Positions 46,770 through 58,301 of a stretch of 64,000 nucleotides of DNA are shown one piece after another (within the stretch, counting starts at the first letter, position 1; every line of letters begins with the position of its first letter). The notes below the pieces were generated by a model. That model saw only the letters and a program-made list of their open reading frames with translations, ran no database searches and was not told the DNA's origin. This stretch comes from Eutreptiella sp. 'Long Island Sound 2002' (Eukaryota > Euglenozoa > Euglenophyceae > Eutreptiales > Eutreptiaceae): positions 3,608,517 through 3,672,516 of the forward strand of contig OZ038390.1 in assembly GCA_964036045.1 (NCBI GenBank), written 5' to 3'. Both the position numbers and the translations under genes were made by a program.

Positions 46770-47105
46770 TGCAGTTCGTCCAGAGACCGGTCTGCACCGG
46801 TCCAGACCGGTCTCCGTGTCAACTAGTATGAACCGAGCGGCCCAACTACTTGGACAACCACACTGCAGTTTATGATGGTGCAGGTGTCTTGCAGTCTCCC
46901 TGCTTTGCCATGCTTGTGTATGCATACTCCCCAAAGGACCTCAGGCCACCATGATGGTTTAATAGGCTTTGTCGTGTAGCACAATCCGTTTATGACATTT
47001 CGCGCAGTTGGTACGCAAACCGGTCCAGACCGGTCCGGACCGGTCTTTATCTAAACTGAAATGAACGGGCCGGTCCGACCGGTTCGTGCAGTTCGTGCAG
47101 TTTGT
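46770..47105. repeat. Left subterminal motif array of the piggyBac element
   Basis: ACCGGTCTGCACCGGTCCAG near 46786, CCGGTCCAGACCGGTCCGGA near 47020, CCGGTCCGACCGGTTCGTGC near 47070, and repeated GTGCAGTT units. The motif CCGGTC is close to palindromic (GACCGGTC). Confidence 0.7.
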
Positions 47106-47163
47106 GCTTTTTTCTAGTGTTCAACATGTTTTTCCACCTTTTTGCTTTAGTTTCTTCCTTGCC

Positions 47164-48057
47164 ATGCCTGTGGAAGGTCCCGGTCAAGCCCTCCCCCATG
47201 CCACCAAGGATGATAAGGTGGTCCCCCATGCCTTCAAGAACATCGACAGAGGGCAATGGGTCGTTTTCTTGAAGAAGGGCTCGCACGGAGCCCGTTTCAG
47301 TGGGTTGGTGTCCAAGGTGGAAAAAGGAAAGGTGACACTCACAAACACCAAGGAATACCCCGAAGACAAAAATGGAAACGTCAAGAGGCAACAAAACAAA
47401 GGGGATGTGGTGTTTGACGTTGAGACGGTTGTGGGGAGCTGGTTGATAGAGAAGGGAGGTGCCAAGGCAAAGACCCCCAAGGAGAGGGTGCAACAGCGGG
47501 CATCTGGGAGTCGGGCAGAGAGGTCCAAACGGCCTTTGGATGTGGACAAAGGTGATGAGGAGGATGGTGATGAGGAGGAGGAGGATGAAGAGGGGGATGA
47601 CGAGCCCGAGGACAAGGAGGGGATTGTAGATGAGGACCCGTTGAGCGAAGAGGAGGAGAAACCAAAGAAACAGGACAAGGGGAAGGGTAGGCGCAAGAAA
47701 AGTGTGGCACAAGAGTTCTTCCAGGAGGCGGATAGCGAGGAGGAAGACCCCCATGGGAGGCGGGAACCGAAAAGGCGGCGGAAGGCGCAAGGGTCACAGG
47801 AGGACGACGACACCCTCACCAACAGGGAGGTGGTTCGGGTCAACAATGGGTTGGAACAATACGGGGTTTCGATTGACTCCGTGGGGACCCATGTCAAGCT
47901 CTGCCTCAGGAACAACATCCACGCAAAGAAGCAGTTGGCGGCCGCGCTGAGACTGCTGCTGGAGGTCCCCAACAACCTGCTGAGCTGGCACTTCTTTCTG
48001 CGCAGCGTTCTACAAGTTGCAGCGCTTCGCGGATCCGGATGTGGATGCCTTGATTGA
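47164..48057 (+). pseudogene. PiggyBac transposase, N-terminal part with acidic linker
   Basis: From the Met in GCCATGCCTGTG (47164; an upstream in-frame Met at 47086 lies in the subterminal array) the frame encodes about 70 residues of beta-rich sequence (GQWVVFLKKGSHGARFSG, VEKGKVTLTNTKEY). This looks like a small Tudor/KOW-type barrel, not assigned with certainty. A long acidic tract (GDEEDGDEEEEDEEGDD) and basic NLS-like clusters (KGKGRRKKS, RREPKRRRK) follow. The usual N-terminal half of the piggyBac fold is not recognisable. The frame must shift near 48005 to join the catalytic part (FYKLQRFADPD), so residues after that point are spurious. Confidence 0.6.
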
Positions 48058-49024
48058 ACTGCGCACCGAACAATGGCAGAATGGGTGGGTATTAGGTGAC
48101 ATTGTGTGTGGCGATGAATCTATCGTCCCACACAAGGGCCTATTCCTATTTAGACAATTTATCCCTCGGAAACCCCATACCACGGGGGTAAAATTGTGTC
48201 TGCTGTGTGATGCTCAGGACTGGTACATTTGGCATGTTTATTTGTACCGTGGTGCGATGCCTCGTGACAACCCTCCACCTCCAACCAACTATGCTGGCCA
48301 TTACACCCCCACGGAGATTGTGCAGCTCTGGCATGATGTGGCACCCAGCAACCGGGTGTTGGTGGCGGACACCTACTTTGGTTCCCATGGTACAGCTAGG
48401 TCTCTAGCGGCACAGTCTCGACCCTTCTTGATGCTAATCCCCAAATCAGCGGATCTCGTTGAGCAGGGGGGCAAGGGGCAGCACCCTGGGAAGGTGAACA
48501 CTGTGGTTCACAAGGAGGATGGGTATGCCTTGAGCATTTTCAAAAGCCCAGAGGTGGGCAAGAAGGCCGCACGTGCCGTGCCCTTGGTCACCAACTGCCA
48601 CCATGGCCCCCATGTATGGCGGACATGTAGGTATCGCCTACCCGGCATTGTAACCAACTACCGCACATTTGCACCCGGGGTCGATGTGTGCAACCAGCTG
48701 TGCTTGCAGCATCGGGAGGAGCGGCGGTTCCCAAACTGGTGGAAGGCCTTGAACGGCATGTTGCTCCGCATGGCATCCACCAACGCTTTTACCTCGTGCA
48801 AAGCGTTGAAACTTTGTGCCCCGGGGGAAACCATGCACAATTGGCAGTGGCGTCTCATGCGGTACATCTTTCCAGCCCGAACAATTGAGGTGCAGGCAAA
48901 GCACCTCCCTATCCGTGCCAAGCGAGGTACATGCGTGTGCTGTCGGGGCGGCACATCGATGTACAAATGCCAAGCTTATGGCGTTTCGCTGCACGTTGAT
49001 TGCTTTGCGAAGTACCATCAGTAG
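48017..49024 (+). pseudogene. PiggyBac transposase, catalytic DDD domain and cysteine-rich end
   Basis: A 335-residue frame with the three catalytic Asp motifs of DDE_Tnp_1_7: GDIVCGDESIVPHKG, NRVLVADTYFGS and APGVDVCNQLC. FRQFIPRKPHTTGVKL and YLYRGAMP are further family hallmarks. The C-terminus is a cysteine-rich zinc domain (CVCCRGGTSMYKC, then HVDCFAKYH) that binds the transposon ends in piggyBac. The catalytic half appears intact, but the frame differs from the N-terminal piece. No GT-AG intron in the right phase was found, so a frameshift or deletion at about 48005 is the likely cause. Confidence 0.85.
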
Positions 49025-49160
49025 GGCTGAAGAGCGGTCATATGGCATGGGGGGAAGTGCCCCATTGCGAAGCTCCCGCCGTATAATAGAGCTAACGACC
49101 CCGAATGCGGCCACCCCTCGACGGCTCTGGCTGGGGATGGAAGGCATTGGTATGTGGCAC

Positions 49161-49229
49161 AAACAAACACACACGCGCAAACACACAAACACACGTACAC
49201 CACACACACACACACACACAAACGCACAT
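49161..49229. repeat. (CA)n microsatellite
   Basis: Imperfect CA repeat with ACAC and CGCA interruptions. Its longest pure run is near 49200-49220. Confidence 0.9.
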
Positions 49230-49260
49230 ACACTATGAAGTGAAATGAACTGCGCAAACT

Positions 49261-49490
49261 GATCGGACCGCTCGGTTTAAGGGCCTTTATGCAGTTGGTA
49301 CGGAGACCAGACCAAACCGGGCGGACCGGACAAGACTGGTCTTCCGTGTTCCCGCACGAACTGCATAAACTGCTCGGTCTGCATAAACTGCATAAACTGC
49401 GTAAACCGGCGTAAAGTAGAAGTTTTGCTAGAATAAACTGCGCGAAAAGGGAAGACCGGTCAGACCGGAGGACCGGACTTTATGAAATGC
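49261..49490. repeat. Right subterminal motif array of the piggyBac element
   Basis: GCATAAACTGC units near 49362-49400, GACCGGTCAGACCGGAGGAC near 49454, and CTTTATGCAGTTGGTACGGAG near 49285, which resembles 46767-46787 (TTATGCAGTTCGTCCAGAGAC). GCATAAACTGC is the reverse complement of the GCAGTTTATGC form. Confidence 0.7.
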
Positions 49491-50970
49491 GTACCTGTAG
49501 CCAAAGGAATATCTCGGCATTGTTCCCGTTTGTGCCAACATGGAGCGTTTTCGGGGGTCGGAGCCATTGTTGCCTCACTTGTGTCCACCATAGGTGTCCC
49601 ACAGATTTCTTACCGGGTGCGCTTTTGGGCGGGGGTAGAGGTAGCCCCCATTTTGGGGTGGTGAGTTGAAAAAATATGTCTGTTGAAGAAGGTTGGGACA
49701 GTATGAGAGCTGTACGAGGGCAAAATGATGAAAAATGGGGCAGGGTATCACTATTGATAGGGTCCTACCCAGAGCGCTAAAAATAGCCACTTTACCCCTA
49801 AAAAAAGCCCGTCCTGACCCCTTAGCCCGCCCTCCATACCATGAAAGTTGGAAACATTCCCCTTCCTTTTGCTAATTTTCGTTGTTCACAGTCACTTTTA
49901 GGGGTAAATAGAGGCTTACGTCACAAATTTTGTCCCTAAGTTCCCGAATTTTAGCAATCCGAGTAGGATGATGTGATGCCCTATTTTTAGCCCTTCCAAA
50001 CCCAAAACCCACCCCTACCCATCTAAATGCCTTCGAAATCATGTTTTTTTTTGAGTTGGTGAACTAAAGGGTGGCAATAGCGGTTTGGCCAATCACATGG
50101 AACACCAATGGCACCAAGCCCAGTGTGCCGGAGCCCGAGGATTGACGGCCATACCCGGATTGTTGTGCATCCAAAACAAACAAAGATGCTGAGGATGCAG
50201 TACGAAAAGATGGTCTGCGTTTTTGTAATCTACTAAGTACGAAAGAAGTAGTCACTTTGGGTGTTCAGTACCTGGACAGTGACGAACAGACGTGCGAAAA
50301 AAGCCTTGGTGAACCAGCGCCGAACACCTCACAGTGATCTGTGCGTCATAGGGATCGCTTTGAGGTATAGATGTTGGAGTACATGGACTCCCCGACAGGG
50401 CGGTATAGCGGTCTGGGAGTTGGTCAGCACACGGTAGGGGCAGAGGGCTGACCCCCCCCCCCCCAACAGGGCCTCCAATGTTCTCCCCGCCCAGCCTACT
50501 TGTAGGAGCCTCATAAGCGCAGATACGCAGTATCCCCTTCTGAGGGAGGACAGCCGCCAGTTTTGGTCGCCTCACTTATTGCAACTGTGGTCAGATTGCA
50601 GGCGCAACGCACACGTCCTGCACCATGTTGCCATATTGCAGTTTGTGAGGCGGGTGCGCCAAACGTCGAACAGATTCCTTCGAGCCCATCGTCACCCGTC
50701 AAAGTGAGATTTTCAACACTCGCCTGCGCCTTTCGACACTTACCCTCCAGGGCACTTCGCTCTGGGTACCCCTGCTGTCTCCTGTCTGCTTTCCCGACGC
50801 CCCAGCTGCTCAGAAACGCCTCACCGTTGCACAAGCAGTTGCAGCAACAACCAGGGTCCAACGGTCCAGGCTTCTCAGCACTAGGCCCGACAAAAAGCTA
50901 GGTACTGGACGTTGGCGTCAGCAGGCGCAAGAGTGCGCTCAGTACCACAGTAACACGGGTGCTCCTTACT
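49491..50970. other. No recognised gene
   Basis: Unique-looking sequence with C-runs (50450-50463). Open frames of about 110 codons exist on both strands at 50252-50901, for example one reading LLREDSRQFWSPHLLQLW, but none has a recognisable domain and they overlap each other. At most one of them could be an exon. Confidence 0.4.
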
Positions 50971-51103
50971 TCTTCGTGGTGCTTTGGGGAGGGGCAGTGT
51001 CAAATTTGCAACGTAAAACTTGTTGAGAGCTTGCTTGTATCATTTCTTTGTGGTGCCTTGGGAGGGGCAATGTCAAATTTGCGACGTGAAAATTGTTGAG
51101 AGC
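50971..51103 (+). repeat. 60-bp direct repeat, two diverged copies
   Basis: Copies at about 50971-51030 and 51044-51103. Both contain GTGGTGC..TGGG.AGGGGCA, TGTCAAATTTGC and GTTGAGAGC. A further short GCAAATTGTTGAGAGC follows at 51104-51119. Confidence 0.75.
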
Positions 51104-51550
51104 GCAAATTGTTGAGAGCCTGAAAACTACCAGAGCCACTGTTCCTGGCAGTCAGGCACCCGCCACACCCCAATTTTGGTTTAGGGACGTGTCCCCAATC
51201 AAAACGTTGACCGCGCAGCTTCTGTGCCATGCGTATACAGATACCCCATCTTCGGCCCTGAATTGGGGGACCTACATTCCCCGTTCTCTACCACATTTTC
51301 ACAACATACTCCGAAAGATATCCAATTTTGCTTCAACACCCCCCCCCCCCAAAATGTCTGGCAGACATTGCCTGTGGCTCTACCCCTGTGTTTATCTCTG
51401 CGGTACTCACTGGCTTTGCCTCTGCCCCCCTCTACATCAACCTTTCCCTCGGCTTCTACCCCTCTTTCCACCTCCAGGTTTCAGGGTGCATGGCGGTGGG
51501 TGGATACCGGATGATGGAGTTTACTGTGTCGCCAACCATCAAGTTGACAC

Positions 51551-52093
51551 GTGAACCAACTGTTACCTTTTCCAAGACAAGGCAAGGCAAGGCACTGCGC
51601 TGTCGGGGCAGGACACCTCACGCGGCCCCGCCAGATAGATGACCAAGCGTACTGCAATGTTGCAGCTGATGCGGGTACTGCTCCAGGATCGCTTGCCAGC
51701 GCTATCGATGTAGAGCTCCCTCCTGACCTGGGTGAGCAGCTCAGCAACGACGACGAGTGTCAGGAAGCGTCTGTGAAGCCGGCTGATGGTGAATTCGGCG
51801 GCGAGGGCCAAAATTATGAAGGAGATGTGACAGCCTGTGGCGTTGCCCCTCAGAAAGTTGCTACAGAAATAGGGGACCAGGGGCTTTCTGCCAAGCTGTC
51901 CAGGCTTAGGCCCTGCCCAACAAAGGAGTCTGACGTCCTATCCATGCCATTGAACGAGTTCTTGACCAAGGCGGGTTCCTGTATGCTGCAGATGGGTCTC
52001 ACTTTCGGTGTGTGCAATAGCAACTCCGCCACCTCCTCAAGTCCTCAAGCAGCCAGTGGGGCAAACCTACGAAGCACTATCGAGATGGCTTGA
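51551..52093 (+). CDS. Candidate exon, hypothetical protein
   Basis: A 180-codon open frame. The part from DVELPPDLGEQLSNDDECQE through GDQGLSAKLSRLRPCPTKES has balanced, acidic, protein-like composition without simple repeats and is followed by MPLNEFLTKAGS. The first ~35 codons look like non-coding sequence, so a splice acceptor near 51650 is possible. No homologue is recognised. It could be a fortuitous frame. Confidence 0.25.
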   Translation: MNQLLPFPRQGKARHCAVGAGHLTRPRQIDDQAYCNVAADAGTAPGSLASAIDVELPPDLGEQLSNDDECQEASVKPADGEFGGEGQNYEGDVTACGVAPQKVATEIGDQGLSAKLSRLRPCPTKESDVLSMPLNEFLTKAGSCMLQMGLTFGVCNSNSATSSSPQAASGANLRSTIEMA

Positions 52094-52391
52094 GGACCGC
52101 CATGCTGAGCACGATAGTCACCGCAAACACCCACGCGATGTGGCACCGCCACGTCTGCCAAGTGAAGCTGGATCAGTTGGTGGCGGGCAATTTGCCGATG
52201 ATGCCCAAATTGGTTTGGGTGTCGTATAATTGCCACGGAGGAAGTCTCCAAAAGCCTTCAATTTGAAGCACTGGCAGTGGCAATCGATATTTCTTGTGTA
52301 GCACCCTTGATCTTACTGCCTGCAGGAATCCAGGGGCCGACAAGATTGACAGGAGAAAGGGACAGCAAGTGCACATTCCCTTTCAGGCCAT

Positions 52392-52640
52392 AGTCCTCAC
52401 ACCCCCCTCAGTCCCTACCCGTCAGCCCCCATGACCAACCAACCCGTTTGTTTGGTGTTCATGTCCCCTAAAGGGGGGACTCCCAGAATACATAGCCTTG
52501 GGAGACATGACACTGGACCCTCTTTTTGCATTCACCATCACCATCCCCCAACCAGTCCTCACACCCCCCTCAGCCCCTACCCATCAGCCCCCATGACACC
52601 CCGGCCCATTTGTTTGGTGCTCATGTCTTCTGGGGGGGGT
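52392..52640 (+). repeat. 162-bp tandem duplication, diverged
   Basis: AGTCCTCACACCCCCCTCAG begins units at 52392 and 52554. Later parts (TTTGTTTGGTG.TCATGTC, CTCCCAGAA.ACATAGCC) are also shared. The second unit is truncated. Confidence 0.8.
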
Positions 52641-53150
52641 TCTCCCAGAACACATAGCCGCAACTTTTTTACAATGTATGCAATTCGTTGAACACCACAA
52701 AAAGACTGCCACAACTTCTTAAGTGGCAATTTGTAATACAGTGCACCAAGTTTTGTGACATTCAAATTCGGCTATGTATTCGTACCCTGCATGGCAAGGG
52801 TTGAGATCTTTTTTTTTAAGTTGCAGCCCAGTATGCGCGGCTCACCATGTACAACGAGGATCTCTTGTGCAGTCTCCTAATGCACCAAAGCCATAGCTTT
52901 GTGATTGTTTGGTTGTCCCGTGTTGTGCTGTGTTGTGTGGTGATGTGTAGACGAGTCACAACAAGGGACAAATGATGCAAATAAGGGACACATCAGAGGA
53001 TAAGAAAGGTTGCACCCGTCAAGCATGCAGGATCGTGATAGATCCATGTACTTGCTGTTTTATACCACAAAAATTTTCGAAAATTAGGTAATCACTCACG
53101 TACCCACCAAAGGAAGTGAGAGTCTATCGCGCCTGCGGTGGCACTGGACC
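52641..53150. other. No recognised gene
   Basis: AT-richer sequence with a T run at 52809-52817 and GTTGTGCTGTGTTGTG-type simple sequence near 52921. Nothing else seen. Confidence 0.4.
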
Positions 53151-54650
53151 TACTATATTTCGGTACCTACCGCCAAGAAGGATGATACCTCCGCTCCTTT
53201 GAGTGCCGGGGGTGAACTTCATGGGAGGTTTGGGGAAGAAACCCCAATGCTTTTGCATTGTGTGCTTAATGACCCCAAAAAGGGAGTATATGAGTCAAAA
53301 GTGTTAGTCACGGGTACACTTCAGTGAAAAGATTAGATCTTGCCTAGATTCAGTACCTCACAAAAGACGTAGAAGTAACTTTTTCTTACTTGTATCAGAT
53401 GAAGAAGGCCTCTAGGATGGGTTTGGGTGGTCCTTTGGTGATTTGGACCGAGACACCCAATTGGGACCAATGCAATGGCTGATAGGCCCAAGTAGCCCAG
53501 GCCATGGAGCCTTAGAAAACGACAAAATTGTTGTTGTTCGGATTGTTTAGTGGCAATTGAAAAAATTTGAAAATCACCTCGCGTGGGTCGTCAAATCAAA
53601 GCCAGGCAGGCCCGCAAACATGCGAAAACGCCACATACCGGCCTATTCACATACGCTACGCTAAGGGGACTCTAAGGGGTTGAAGGTGTAGGTTGGACCT
53701 TGATAGAAATCACCTGGAGAAAGATGGTTGGTGTTGTGCTTGTTATCCTTGGTAGAATGATTAGCTTCCACTGCAGATGTTTTGGTAAAAACCAAATGCT
53801 TTCTGTAAAAATCACTTGCAAAAAGTGTATGAACAAGTAGTGGCACCAACACAAATGGATCATTTTCAGGACAACTTTCTATTATGTAGTCAAATCAAAG
53901 CATAAATAGCAAAGAGGGCCTGCGGATGGACATATATAGACAAACACATTGATTAGTTTGCTTTGGATAAAAGAATAAGTCAAAATTTGGCAGCATTGTG
54001 AGTAGATGCAATGAAAGGTGCATTCGATGTGCACTCTTTGGGTGAGATAGCTATTGGTTAGGAATTGGGGGCACTGTGGGTCAAGTTGACACAGGGTATG
54101 GCTTGGTCACCTTAGCCAAGCAATTAAATTTAGAGACAGTTACACATTAGAACTAGAATAAGTAAATGAAATTTCAGAGTATGTGGGTTCAAGGGTGGGA
54201 GACCACCTGGCTTAACCTTTAATGGAAAATGGCATGAAGTGCCTACTTTATTTTGGTATATACCTCCATGAAGGATGATACCTCCACTCTTTGAAGTGGT
54301 AGAGGTGAACTTCATTGAGAGTTAGGGTTAAGAACCAAATTAACTTGTGGGACGTGTGCTTTAATGATTCGAAATGAATGAATACGAATTAAAAGTGATA
54401 GTTATGGGTAAACTCAAGTGAATAGGGGCATTTCACCTAGATTAAGTAGTCTGCAAAAGATGTAACGGTGACTGTTTCTTACTTGTGGTTGCCTATGATG
54501 GCAAGGCCTTACATCTGATTTCCGATGAAGGAAGAAGAGATAGAAGTGTTAGTTGTAGGTACACTCAAGTGAATAAACGTGTTTCAACGAGATTAGATAC
54601 TACACAACAGACCTGGCGGTGACTTTTTCTTACTATTGGTTGCGTGTGAC
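53151..54650 (+). repeat. Three diverged copies of a repeat of up to about 270 bp
   Basis: Copies at about 53155-53420, 54240-54490 and a partial one at 54530-54645. Shared words are GAAGGATGATACCTCC, GTGAACTTCAT, GTGATAG/GTGTTAG, GGTA.ACTCAAGTGAATA, GATTA.AT and GTGACT.TTTCTTACT. The copies are in the same orientation and clearly older than the TEs on the left. The DNA between copies 1 and 2 (53420-54240) holds no recognised gene. Confidence 0.65.
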
Positions 54651-55592
54651 AGCAACGGTTGCCCGTGTTGTGGGCGTTACGCCTATTATGGCGGAGAGCG
54701 AACCCACCCACCGACGAGTGGCCACCAGGCAAAAAAGGGTGTAGCAAAAAAAAAAAACACTTGTGGAGCGCTCTCGGTTCAAGTCAACCCAAGGGGTTGA
54801 ACTGTTGCTGTAACCCCTCGCAAAGTCATTATTTTGTCCAATGTCCAACAAACATATCCCTCAATAGGTATTTCGTCAAGATCCCCTAGAACTGCCCGGC
54901 TTGAAACCCAATTTTTTTTGGCGGACGGGGGGGGGGGTGGGGGCAAAAATGTCCAAAAATTTGACCAAACCTTCTTTTGGATCACAAATCTGGCAGTTTT
55001 TTTTGTATTACAAGTGCAAAAAGAAATTCGGGTCCGGCTCCATATGCTTTGTATAAAGAGGAAGAGCAACAAGCGCAGTTTATGACGTTTCAGCCATTTT
55101 GGTGATTGTGACATTCTGTGGTACCCATCTTGAGGGTGCAATTGGGGATGATGTGATAGCATATGCCTACTAGGATACAAAAAGCCTTTTTCGGCAGCCT
55201 CCAGCCTTGCTTAGGCAAAATGCAAAACGCAAATGACGGTTTATGTAGTTTATGCGCCTTTTAAAAACTTTTGCTGAGCTTGGCTGAAACCTTGTGAAAC
55301 CTATCAGCATTGCAGGACAGCCCAAAGAAGCCACCACGAACTAAAAGAAGTAACACCAACCATCTAGAAGCTTCCAGGAATTCCTTTCACACTTGTTTTG
55401 AGACGGCCTCATCACCGGGCTAAAAGTCTGGGTAGGTGTGCGGGCGGGGTACAATCTTCTCAACCATCACAAAGGTGACACACCGCGGGACCCAACCTTG
55501 AAACTGCATGCGGCCGGTGTTTGCCTAATGTTTTGTAAAAGACCTGCCATCGAAAAGAGTCATGCGGCCAGCACCACCCAAGTGAAGAGGGG
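54651..55592. other. No recognised gene
   Basis: It contains a 12-base A run (54747-54758) and a G run (54929-54940). CGCAGTTTATGACG near 55074 and GGTTTATGTAGTTTATGCGCC near 55238 resemble the GCAGTTTATGC units of the piggyBac element and may be stray copies. Confidence 0.35.
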
Positions 55593-55883
55593 TTGTTAGC
55601 CTCACATTTCGGGCGTGCTAGTGACAAGTGCAAAGCTGAGGCCCCTAAGACTGCCTTCGTGATCTCTAATTCTTCGACCCGAGAAACTCACACCTTCAGG
55701 CCAGGCCAACTCCCCGATGTGCCGCGGAGGATTGCTGTTGCTTGCACACAGGACAGCCCCTCCCTTGCAAGTCTGTCTGTGGATGATTCATCTAGTGGGA
55801 TGCCCCTAGACACTGCATTTCTGCCTCGACTCCCCACCCCCGGCTTTGCATTCTTTAAATTTCACCAAAATCTCACTAATTAG
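55593..55883 (+). CDS. Candidate exon, hypothetical Ser/Thr-rich protein
   Basis: A 96-codon frame ending TAG, with protein-like composition (KAEAPKTAFVISNSSTRETH, FRPGQLPDVPRRIAVACTQD, LASLSVDDSSSGMPLDTAFL). It ends just before AT-rich homopolymer DNA (55884-56040), which suits a terminal exon. No homologue is recognised; the start at 55593 is arbitrary. Confidence 0.25.
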   Translation: MLASHFGRASDKCKAEAPKTAFVISNSSTRETHTFRPGQLPDVPRRIAVACTQDSPSLASLSVDDSSSGMPLDTAFLPRLPTPGFAFFKFHQNLTN

Positions 55884-57200
55884 ATGGCCATCGAAAAAAA
55901 AAAGATTCTGATTTTTTTTTGACGGTTTTAAACATGCGAATGAATTTTTTTTTTAGATTTTTGGTTTTGTTGCAATCTTACTTTTTAGTACAGAAACCGC
56001 ATCTAAAAATACGATTTCGCATCTAAAAAAAATACACAAGCACAAATTCCAAAAATTAGAGGTCCGCCGGGTCCCAGAAGGATGATGTACAAAGGGTGAA
56101 ACATCCAATTTAGTGCCTTGGAGCATGCCAGTGTATCCACAAAAAGTGGGGGTATATGGCGTTTGTTTGTGCCTGCCAATGATCTCACAGCTTTGTGAGC
56201 AATTTCAAACCGCAATCTTTCCCACAAATCTGTCCCAACCACCAGAAACTGGAATACCTGTGATAGTATGAGGCTGTCCAGGAGACCTTACTCCATTACC
56301 CCAGGAGTGTGCAAAAAGGCAGCAACCAGCACATACACACTCGGCACATGGAGTAAAGCTTGCACAAACATTATCATTTGCTGCTTTTTTCGCATGCTTG
56401 CCAGTGACAGTAAACAAATATCCCACTGTTTGAGCAGTGGGCTTGGTCGTATTCTCCCCTTTTCAAGCTTCAAGACGGATCCTGCCACACACATCCGTTC
56501 AGGCATTGCACCGAACAGCATACAATCACAAGTCCAGTGCCTCAAATCAACAACCAAAGAGCATGGAAAGCCACACTTATATATGGGTACTCAGCACTCT
56601 GGTGCAACCTGCTGTGCCCAGCACAGCGTGTCATCCGAAGGGATCTGTGACCTCAGGGGCTGTCTGGAGGTGTTGTACTGAGGAATTGACGATGGATTGC
56701 GTTGTCTCTGTTCACCTGTACCTGTAGCTGTGCTGGGTTACGTTGTTGGTAGTTGTTGGTATGGAATGGTTAGGGAAAAACACAGGTTGACAAAACTGGG
56801 AACTGGCACTCCGGTGACATTGGCCACATCTTGGGGTTTTTCCCCAAGGGGCGGGTATAATGCGACCAGCTAAGGCAAAAAAAAGACGATGCACTGCTTC
56901 CCTCCTTGTCTCTTGTTCTAGGCTCTAGTTCTCTAGTTCTCTAGTTCTAGGGCGATTGAGGGCCAGTGCCAAAGGGGCAAGAGGTGGTCAAAGCGGATTT
57001 GAACCCGGAGACCTCAACCCATGGCCAAATCTGGGGCTCAATCATCATTTGTAACTGCAATCCTTCGGTTTGCAGTCACCTGCTTACTTACAGATGCGTC
57101 TGTACAAATCAGCTGAGGCCAAAAGCCTGGTTGGGTGGGTGGAGGGGCATCATTCTTTTTTGTGTGGAGGGGGGCGGGGGGGGGAGGGGGGGAATAATGG
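55884..57200. other. AT-rich tract and unassigned sequence
   Basis: 55893-56040 is rich in A and T homopolymers. 56205-56681 has overlapping open frames on both strands, including a - strand one reading HTITGIPVSGGWDRFVGK, none assigned. 56923-56950 is a CTAGTTCT microsatellite. 57172-57192 is a G run. Confidence 0.35.
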
Positions 57201-57860
57201 TTGAGATACATTGTTTACATTGGTTGTCCCCTGCGGCTGGGGAACAGATTTCTGGTCGGTGAAACAGTGTGGGACAGTCGCACCTCCACTCGCATGTGCT
57301 GCTTCTGCCCCTTGGCTTCCCTCAGTCATTCCCATGCCAATGAAGTTTGGAGACGCGGCGTGGGGAGGGCATCAAACGCAGGCACGACAGACGAGCCTTG
57401 CGGAGCAGTGTATTTCACAGGGCCTGTTCCGCGCTTCCGTGTCTGGTACGAGAGGCGATGTTGCGTCCAACAAGCAGCGCAGGGTTGTGCTCCCCAGGGG
57501 GCTTGGGGCTGGAAGCTTCTTATACACAGGCTGACATATATGAGCCCTTTCGCCCCAAGAGGTCACTGCCCGCTTGGCGGAAGCTGCTTGTGGGGCAGCG
57601 GAACATGTGGCCTACCACCTGTTTCTATTAAGAGCCTGTGTACAGGCGATTTCAAAGTGGGTTTCCTGCCTTTGGGATGGCGTAAACCTCTGGCTACCTG
57701 GATCCTGGCTGCTGGCCTGGGAGGATATGCGGGCAGACCCGGAAGTGACTGGTTTGCGGGCGAGTGGTCTCTACGAGGCCAGCTGATAAGAGGGATCACT
57801 GCATTCCCATGAGACCATGAGATGGGGTTCCAAAAGATTCTGGCCAACAACACAGAGCTC
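57201..57860 (+). other. Region with several open + strand frames, possible split gene
   Basis: One frame reads through from 57211 to 57534 and, after stops at 57532-57549, again from 57556 to 57786 with helical, protein-like sequence (ARLAEAACGAAEHVAYHLFL, CVQAISKW). The other frames are also open for long stretches. This could be a gene with short introns or a GC-rich artefact. No domain recognised. Confidence 0.2.
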
Positions 57861-58301
57861 ATCGAAGGTCATGGCCAGTCTGTCAGGGACACAACACGTC
57901 CCAAGTGCTAGCTTCAGCACCACCAAAACAATATACAGACGACAGAAACTTGAACCACAACCAACACAAAGCAATCCGTGTCGTGGACAAAAACAACTTG
58001 CGCATGGGCTGAGTCGTCAAGACAGGCTTCCGTCGTTTGTCCCTGCTACAAGCCCATTCCCATGTCCCATTCCCAACCCCGTTCCCATCCCCTCCCCAAC
58101 TTCAAACTGCCAGCCCCACCCTCCCGTTTACATCCTGGAGTTGCAGTCGCCGTTCCCGAACAACCCACGGGCCACCTAAACAGGGCGGAGGGATCCGGTC
58201 GTTGGAAATTGGGTTGGAAGGGCTGGAAAATGGGACGTCCAGCGCGCCGGCTTCCAGAATTCATGGAGAATTTATCCAGACCCCGAACAATGACCCCCTC
58301 A

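Larger units (their letters stand above)
46770..49490 (+). mobile_element. PiggyBac-type DNA transposon, decayed
   Basis: A piggyBac transposase frame (47164-49024, shifted) lies between two arrays of subterminal motifs, GACCGGTC-like palindromes and GCAGTTTATGC/GCATAAACTGC units, on the left (46770-47105) and right (49261-49490). The arrays are roughly mirror images, as expected of transposase binding sites. Exact termini and the TTAA duplication were not found, so the limits are approximate. Confidence 0.65.

Noticed and set aside
47047-47790. A 247-codon - strand frame in the piggyBac element
   Set aside because: It is the complement of the acidic GAG/GAT-rich tract and gives low-complexity Ser/Leu/Pro sequence.
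48006-48057. Intron joining the two piggyBac transposase pieces (TTCTTTCTGCGCAG acceptor)
   Set aside because: The acceptor looks good, but no GT donor in the required phase was found nearby, and the missing N-terminal domain points to deletion or frameshift.
56980-57030. tRNA-like B box (GGATTTGAACCCGGA, inverse of GGGTTCAAATCC)
   Set aside because: No A box at the right distance and no cloverleaf. Probably chance or an old tRNA-derived fragment.
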